Notes under the pieces: generated by a model | The model's input: only the letters and a program-made list of their open reading frames with translations | Database searches by the model: none | Told to the model about the DNA's origin: nothing | From: Mycoemilia scoparia | Taxonomy: Eukaryota > Kickxellomycota > Kickxellomycetes > Kickxellales > Kickxellaceae | DNA length: 12,848 bases | Direction of reading: 5' to 3' | Assembly: GCA_027575805.1 (NCBI GenBank) | Contig: JANBPU010000403.1 | Location: 1-12,848, forward strand | Part shown: positions 8,801 to 12,848 of the stretch, in pieces | Position numbering within the stretch: position 1 is the first letter of the stretch | Layout of the letters: the number at the start of each line of letters is the position of its first letter | Made by a program: the position numbers and the translations under genes

Positions 8801-10138
8801 CCATCACAAAGCACCACCGAAATGAACCCTAGCTCTTCAACTTCATCATCTAACACTGCCACTAGCAGCAATGATGATCAAGAAAACCAAAACACTGGTG
8901 AAGTTAGGTCTTCTAGACTGGTTACTAGTAACGACCGTAAAGATAACAGCCGCAATGATAATGATAGCGAAGGAACTGATTCGTCTGACACAATCTTGAC
9001 CCACAATGATGGCCATAACGATTCAATAGACAACATTACACAAGATAGCGACGAACTTTCAAGATCTCTACTGTCCAGTCAGCTGGGTAATCAACAGCGT
9101 GCTGGTATGATGAATGCAAGCAAGGAGTTTTCATCTTCGAATCCAAACCGAACATTTGGACACCGTCGTTCAAATAGTTTGCGTAGAATTTCAGTTCAAA
9201 AGATTCAGCAGCAGACCCAATCATCATCATTTGACGAAACAACAACGAAGAATCCAACTATCATCACCAAAGGGCTTAGGCCGCAGTCTGATGTTGGAAA
9301 TGATAAACTGTCATCCAATATGATGATAAACCAGTCACGCAGTTTAGCTACCCATGGATACACTAGAGCTGAATCTGACATGTCTAAAGTACCAACACCA
9401 GCAAATACTGATGAAAGCAATTCCACTGATTCTAACGATCTTCCTTTGGATGATTGGTTGGTATTGATGAGGGGAATGCACAATAACAGCAGTTCTAATA
9501 TTGGAGGAGCTAATGATTCAAATACAGTCGATGATGATGAGAATCTTTATAGCCAATCATCATTATCTACATCGTCCGTAAAGGGATATACCAACCTACC
9601 TACGCCATCATCTAGTCCAGAGTCTGATATTTTGCGAGGTAGTTCACATTGCCGCACCAGATCAGGAGACCGACAGGCTACTTCTGCCACCTATGACGAT
9701 GACAATAACGACACTACAACAACAAATCTTACGAAATCCACTAATGCCAACAGCAATAACAATATTAACGACAAGCTACGAAAAACAAAATCAATGTCTG
9801 ACACTAACGCAGGATATATGAATAATAATTCCTCTAACGAAAATGGTGGTGGTAGTAATATGTTGTCAACTGGTCGCAATAATAGTGGCAATGGCATGGT
9901 GATTCGTACATCCTCATACCAAAGCATAACGGAGCATGATGGCTACGCTGATGACTATACCAGTTTTGGTAGTGAAGAAGACGCAGAACGACAGATCCAA
10001 CAACTTCGTCAAGTTCGAACTGAATCGCAAAATGCAATTGAAGCTATAATGAATGCATCTGGAGGCGTATCTAAACGATTGGATTCATTGGAATCTGAAT
10101 TGGATAGGCTGGTGTATTATTTGGTACAGGTTGTTTAA
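5834..10138 (+). CDS. BUD14: Bud14/Tea4-like SH3 cell-polarity scaffold
   Basis: This 1434-residue protein is probably the fungal polarity scaffold that brings protein phosphatase 1 and formin regulation to growth sites. Seen: an SH3 domain at about 38-95 with ALFEF, LLDDSNAYWW (W71, W72) and GFIPADNVE, followed by a basic stretch ERLARxN-like (EKLARVNRRRN). The phrase DDSNAYWWLV is typical of Bud14 and Tea4. A PP1-docking RVxF-like motif, NVKFF, is at 167-171, before an acidic run. A compact segment at about 315-422 is the only other folded-looking part and may be Ras-association-like. From 430 to 1370 it is Ser/Asn/Asp-rich and disordered, with RRIPRP (736-741), SRIP (917-920) and DDWLVLMRG (1206-1214). 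A coiled coil ends the protein (about 1380-1434). It is longer than yeast Bud14 or fission-yeast Tea4 because of low-complexity expansion. The ATG was chosen because none lies upstream for 1.1 kb. It is intronless as read. PP1 binding, RA fold and tip motif are inferences. Confidence 0.85.
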   Translation: MNIHGLEFDGVPIDDDGEVPNDVESITSLVDEDVDFDFVYALFEFPAMVEGQVTVHQGEKMVLLDDSNAYWWLVQLVSNDEIGFIPADNVEMAGEKLARVNRRRNLKRCLPASQMDSNGASGSVSENEDVDDDDEPTKVLNDPHPKPIPQKPKVYRRGASARQRGLNVKFFDNPVTASFEAYTYSDSENDSDNDMDIPGYIADDRSNHHHNDNSMDIDGEDDVDGDYGSDNDYDDDQQVSNRQRRRVSATVPQGILGGNYYQNSIEYGNNGGNMSDDEEGDELPLNTIMMNQNHQQGNMGVMRQASNGDSNARSYNVSVTFHSPDPYESLERDVVRMLHDEQFAEVLLRLHTLFDLSSFPPSHCGLFVQINSATEAYPVVHNHHVSSFLEQLVKEFELDGEIPYEGDIAPNVLQLHLKLYPDNIQPGMVSSPNPDESRAVPDNTTGSVEDGDDKENAGHHSFGQNSKPLDNEHSYDDFVSDYMGGDDEDVSNDRYAGYGNQKSDSYSSSNPHTGSSATPLSSKTAEQQAEKQRAVPAPLESLDDHQPPSSSSSQEDNSMILLASTSTDHLPLTSGAQVVTATPSQPPESTTSTIVAPPASDQSQQSLVDSIHKVVSSEPNIIPPSRNSGSSSLFSNRNSLILDDSVIISPGNKLADQSSQSSLASSSSVGPAVASSRARHVSIQPLAPPRNSVSPNTRPVSMPFDHVPVLDGKEPPVHPMSKALIDSREVVKNMLRRIPRPKSRPPASAIAQAKNNFGNGGANSKRKSTPAGGFMGSPQFNGSNDSLPKVNIRPRSEMPPNLSNRRTSSMISADSLNSMASSDGSVSYDEKQRQRMKALNAICNDNELAAETLNSSSINGSNGGGNQHNIIDSVVGKPSQQSDNLSNRDVRHPNTSLLPPRPASSSSNPGGDSILQSRIPRPATSGGMASAYSQRRISDNISSSSPTSAMSLLSNGSTQQYASATSSPMDSVNSLSPPQQDEVNNSRLDPSQSTTEMNPSSSTSSSNTATSSNDDQENQNTGEVRSSRLVTSNDRKDNSRNDNDSEGTDSSDTILTHNDGHNDSIDNITQDSDELSRSLLSSQLGNQQRAGMMNASKEFSSSNPNRTFGHRRSNSLRRISVQKIQQQTQSSSFDETTTKNPTIITKGLRPQSDVGNDKLSSNMMINQSRSLATHGYTRAESDMSKVPTPANTDESNSTDSNDLPLDDWLVLMRGMHNNSSSNIGGANDSNTVDDDENLYSQSSLSTSSVKGYTNLPTPSSSPESDILRGSSHCRTRSGDRQATSATYDDDNNDTTTTNLTKSTNANSNNNINDKLRKTKSMSDTNAGYMNNNSSNENGGGSNMLSTGRNNSGNGMVIRTSSYQSITEHDGYADDYTSFGSEEDAERQIQQLRQVRTESQNAIEAIMNASGGVSKRLDSLESELDRLVYYLVQVV

Positions 10139-10590
10139 AAAATTTGAAGCATGCAACATATTTTAATGCATATTGATGCGTGTGTGTGTGTGTGTTTTAT
10201 TAGATAGAGATGTTTAAAAAATTACTTACTGGTGTACTTTTTTATTTTTATCATATTCATACATTTTATTTTATATCTATCTTACTCTCCTATAAATTCC
10301 TTTTTAACCCTTTTTACCTTTCCCTTTATCTACCGTTTTCTTTACCTTATAAATATATATATTATATACACTTTTGATATCTTTTTATTTATCAATTATT
10401 TTCTCATTCTTATATAATGCTATATACATACTACAGAAACAAGGCTATGTATTGCTATTCAACAAAAAAACCGAGATGTGGCAAAATTTAACTAAATGAA
10501 CTATTTGAGAGCAAATTGTAAAAGATAAGAAAATAGAGCAAGAGAAATTCAATCTAATATCTATGGATGTGATCCCAAAGAATCACTTTC
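10139..10590. other. AT-rich spacer between convergent genes
   Basis: 452 bp separating the stop codons of two genes that face each other, so it must hold both 3' ends. It is very T-rich on the + strand from 10200 to 10440, with TATAAAT at about 10290 and 10350. No canonical AATAAA was seen on either strand, which is usual for fungal 3' ends. The only long frame, about 61 codons, is low-complexity Phe/Ile/Tyr and not credible. Confidence 0.6.
10180..10195. repeat. (GT)8 microsatellite
   Basis: Eight GT units, 42 nt after the gene 1 stop codon and probably in its 3' UTR. Confidence 0.9.
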
Positions 10591-12369
10591 TCAATGGCTA
10601 TGAGAGTGGTCTTGATGGTCGTTGTAGTTTTTAAGAAGATTGTTATATGCATATTCGGCTCCACTAAGCCCACACAGCTCCAGATGTGGATAATTCTTTC
10701 TTAATTCCTTTAGGTTTTTGCAAACATCCCAAGCGATATTTCTAGAAAACAATTGGTCGTATTTTCCACCCACCACAAAGTCATTTCCAATATTTTCACT
10801 GTCATTGTTATTGTTGTGGTGGTTGATGACGACTAGATTCATAAATGCCAAGTATTCAATTTTAATCCTGATGGGTAAATAATCCATTAAAATATGATAG
10901 ATTGATTCAAATGGCTCATCAGCAGATTGGTTAAATGCTGATGTACCTGTAAACAGTATTCTAGTAAACATATTGCTCTGTTTTAGGATAGGATCTAGTA
11001 AGATCCCAGAATTGCACAGATATACATGGTTGTACGCATTCAAGACTGATTGTTGTTTCTTGTGGTGGATATTTCGGGTTGAAGGATTGTGAATTTGGAA
11101 ACATGGGCAAAGAATCAGCTCCCATTTCTCCGTATTTATGAACAAAGGTAATTCCGTATTGTTGGTGGATAAACTCGATTGAGAAACATATTGTTGAATC
11201 TGTCCTAATGCCTTATTCATAACCGAACTACCAAACATCTCCAATCCATTAATATAAACTCCAGAGTTTACACCATTCTGTTCATTTTCCTGATTCTGCT
11301 TGTTAGGGATAAACTCAATCTTTGGGTTAATAAGAACATATCCACAAGTCACCGCCGGTCCCAGCAAACAATGCATATGCAGAGGGTTATTATCACTAGA
11401 GGACAACCCAAAGCAACAACAAGCAAAGTAATTTGAATATAGTTGGTGGATCTGTTCGAAAATGGACAAAAACTCTAACATCGACAAATTCAAACTAAGG
11501 CATTGTTGTGTGATTTGTGTTTCAAGTACCCTTTTCAATTTCTTGTAACCAATCGAAATGTAATTGACACAAGTTGATAATTCTATATATAGCTTGATAA
11601 CCAGGGACTTTAAAAGGCTAAAAAGGCTCTCTATTTCCAGAAAAATATCATTGTTGTGGTAGTTTTGACTATAGCGTACACAGACTGGTCTCGAAATCAG
11701 CGCCATCTTAAGATCCTTTATTAGACATGGTATTTGGGGCTTCAAAGAATCTATCAATTGGGTACAAAGTTCATTGGTGATTACTTTTTCCAGATCTTTT
11801 CTTTGTAATTCATAGTTCTGTATTAGTTTTGTTTTGTAATTGTTTAGTGTTGATTGGACTTTTTCGACTTCTCTACAATAGCTTAATAAAATCGCTTTTA
11901 GATCACGTGCTGATGATATTGGAGTATTGGAATCGTTCCTGGAGTAGCCACCACTTTTGTTAGATGTAAGATTGGAAAAAACTTTTAATGTGCTATCGAT
12001 AGCAACAGCTGTTGTGGGTAGTTCATTTTGATGTGTATTATCATTGTAATTGCTATTTGTATCCAAAGGTATATATTCAATCTCTGCTTGGCTTTGTAAA
12101 GCAAATGGGGAAGGCGAAAGTAGAGAGGAAGAAGATACGCATGGTGTCGTGTCTATGCTTGTAACTGCGGGTGCTTTCTTAGTGATGCTTTCGATGGATT
12201 TTGAAATTGCGGGGCCTATCTTGACTGACCGAGCAGAACTTGGTTTCTTTTTTGTTTTTGGATCAATTCTGCAGCTGAATGTTCTGATTGAAGTTATCTC
12301 TAGCGAATCGCTGCTGCTACTATTACTACTACTAGAATCGATTGAATAGTGCAATTTATGTGTAATCAT
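10591..12369 (-). CDS. Unnamed protein with weak SPX/GDPD-like (Pho81-type) features
   Basis: A 592-residue protein I cannot identify firmly. Seen: residues 1-155 are Ser/Thr/Asn-rich with a Lys-rich patch (KTKKK, 38-42). Residues 156-225 are helical, with REVEKVQSTLNNYKTKL at 166-182. A second helical block at 247-286 contains ESLFSLLKSLVIKLYIEL and YKKLKRVLE. A Cys-rich patch (CCCF) is at 317-320. The C-terminus has FESIYHILMDYLPIRIKIEY (487-506) and FSRNIAWDVC then LRKNYPHLELCGLS (541-569), and ends in HDHSHSH. The two helical blocks resemble, in order, the ExEKVxxFY and LxxYxxLNxxxFxKILKK parts of SPX domains, and the C-terminus resembles the degenerate GDPD of Pho81/GDE1 regulators. If right, it would sense inositol pyrophosphate or phosphate. 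Against this, the N-terminal MKFGK-type SPX segment and ankyrin repeats are missing. The ATG at 12369 is the only one in this frame after an in-frame stop at about 12450-12470. An upstream exon is possible. Confidence 0.75.
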   Translation of the reverse strand: MITHKLHYSIDSSSSNSSSSDSLEITSIRTFSCRIDPKTKKKPSSARSVKIGPAISKSIESITKKAPAVTSIDTTPCVSSSSLLSPSPFALQSQAEIEYIPLDTNSNYNDNTHQNELPTTAVAIDSTLKVFSNLTSNKSGGYSRNDSNTPISSARDLKAILLSYCREVEKVQSTLNNYKTKLIQNYELQRKDLEKVITNELCTQLIDSLKPQIPCLIKDLKMALISRPVCVRYSQNYHNNDIFLEIESLFSLLKSLVIKLYIELSTCVNYISIGYKKLKRVLETQITQQCLSLNLSMLEFLSIFEQIHQLYSNYFACCCFGLSSSDNNPLHMHCLLGPAVTCGYVLINPKIEFIPNKQNQENEQNGVNSGVYINGLEMFGSSVMNKALGQIQQYVSQSSLSTNNTELPLFINTEKWELILCPCFQIHNPSTRNIHHKKQQSVLNAYNHVYLCNSGILLDPILKQSNMFTRILFTGTSAFNQSADEPFESIYHILMDYLPIRIKIEYLAFMNLVVINHHNNNNDSENIGNDFVVGGKYDQLFSRNIAWDVCKNLKELRKNYPHLELCGLSGAEYAYNNLLKNYNDHQDHSHSH

Positions 12370-12848
12370 TTCAAACGTTGTTTTAGAAAAAAAGTAAAGA
12401 GAAGATGGTGAAAAGACTAATAAACTTAAAATTTGTTTTTTAACAGTAATCTCTGAATATAGTCATATTTCACAATGCTTTGGACAAAATGGGTCTCCAT
12501 GAGTAGCATATAGATTAGCTCATGATTGAGCCAAAATCTAAGGGTCTATTTCTGCCTACAATAAGCTTGATCCCAAGTAAAATGTTCCCATATACGCAAT
12601 TGTCTTTCTTAAACAGAGCTTATTTAAATTGAACATATCAAATGAGCTGCTCGGGATTACGCACAATGCTAACGTGTATAAGCTTAATTTTCATATAGTT
12701 TTATAACAAAGAAGATGAATTCAAAAAGGATTATCAATTACAGCCATGACTACTAAACAAAATTGAAATGGTATTTTACAACAAAAGACTATCTTTATGA
12801 ACTAAACACAAAGATAATTCAAAGCCTTCTGACCAGAAGCTAAATGGT
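12370..12848. other. Upstream region of gene 2, no other gene seen
   Basis: 479 bp of AT-rich DNA with no credible frame on either strand. It should contain the gene 2 promoter. The first minus-strand ATG upstream of the start is at 12464-12466, so unlike gene 1 there is no extended ATG-free leader. No clear TATA box stands out from the AT-rich background. Confidence 0.5.

Noticed and set aside
10232..10417. 61-codon frame in the convergent spacer
   Set aside because: Phe/Ile/Tyr-only composition from T-rich DNA.
10747..10773. GGKYDQL in gene 2, similar to the GGRYD motif of histidyl-tRNA synthetase-like proteins
   Set aside because: The other class II synthetase motifs are absent and the motif sits near the C-terminus after an Asn-rich run, so it is probably chance.
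11992..12003. 12-nt palindrome GCTATCGATAGC within gene 2
   Set aside because: It lies in coding sequence and is short enough to occur by chance.
12050..12349. 99-codon + strand frame over gene 2
   Set aside because: Antisense shadow of the Ser-rich N-terminus of gene 2. The Leu run is the complement of Ser codons.

Overview
The window looks like nuclear DNA of a filamentous or early-diverging fungus. The main reason is a 1434-residue protein whose N-terminal SH3 domain is of the fungus-specific Bud14/Tea4 type. Long AT-rich intergenic DNA, microsatellites and Ser/Asn-rich intronless reading frames fit this. The phylum cannot be fixed from the sequence alone.

Layout. Positions 1-4700 hold no gene I can support. 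They contain a small family of about 90-130 bp inverted-repeat elements (MITE-like: 9-110, 366-497, 3097-3215, 3960-4067, plus a lone end at 3258-3278), several microsatellites, a GC-richer island (about 3330-3700) ending in a perfect 28-nt palindrome (3666-3693), and a dense cluster of inverted repeats (4132-4385) that could fold as RNA or be a foldback repeat. A TATA-like box lies at 4786-4793. From 4698 to 5833 the + strand has no ATG at all, although CAT (ATG on the other strand) occurs about 23 times. This looks like a very long, AUG-purged 5' leader for the gene that follows.

Genes. Gene 1 (5834-10138, +) is a Bud14/Tea4-like polarity scaffold: an SH3 domain, a candidate PP1-docking motif, a possible Ras-association-like domain, a very long disordered Ser/Asn/Asp-rich region with a candidate SxIP microtubule-tip motif, and a C-terminal coiled coil. 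Gene 2 (10591-12369, -) converges on it across a 452-bp AT-rich spacer. It encodes a 592-residue protein I cannot name with confidence. Its helical middle and C-terminus weakly resemble the SPX and degenerate GDPD parts of Pho81/GDE1-type phosphate-signalling proteins. The two genes show no obvious functional link.

The most notable signals are the 1.1-kb ATG-free leader, the inverted-repeat element family with its inverted pair around a GC-rich island, the perfect palindrome, the structured block at 4132-4385, and the possible SPX relationship of gene 2.
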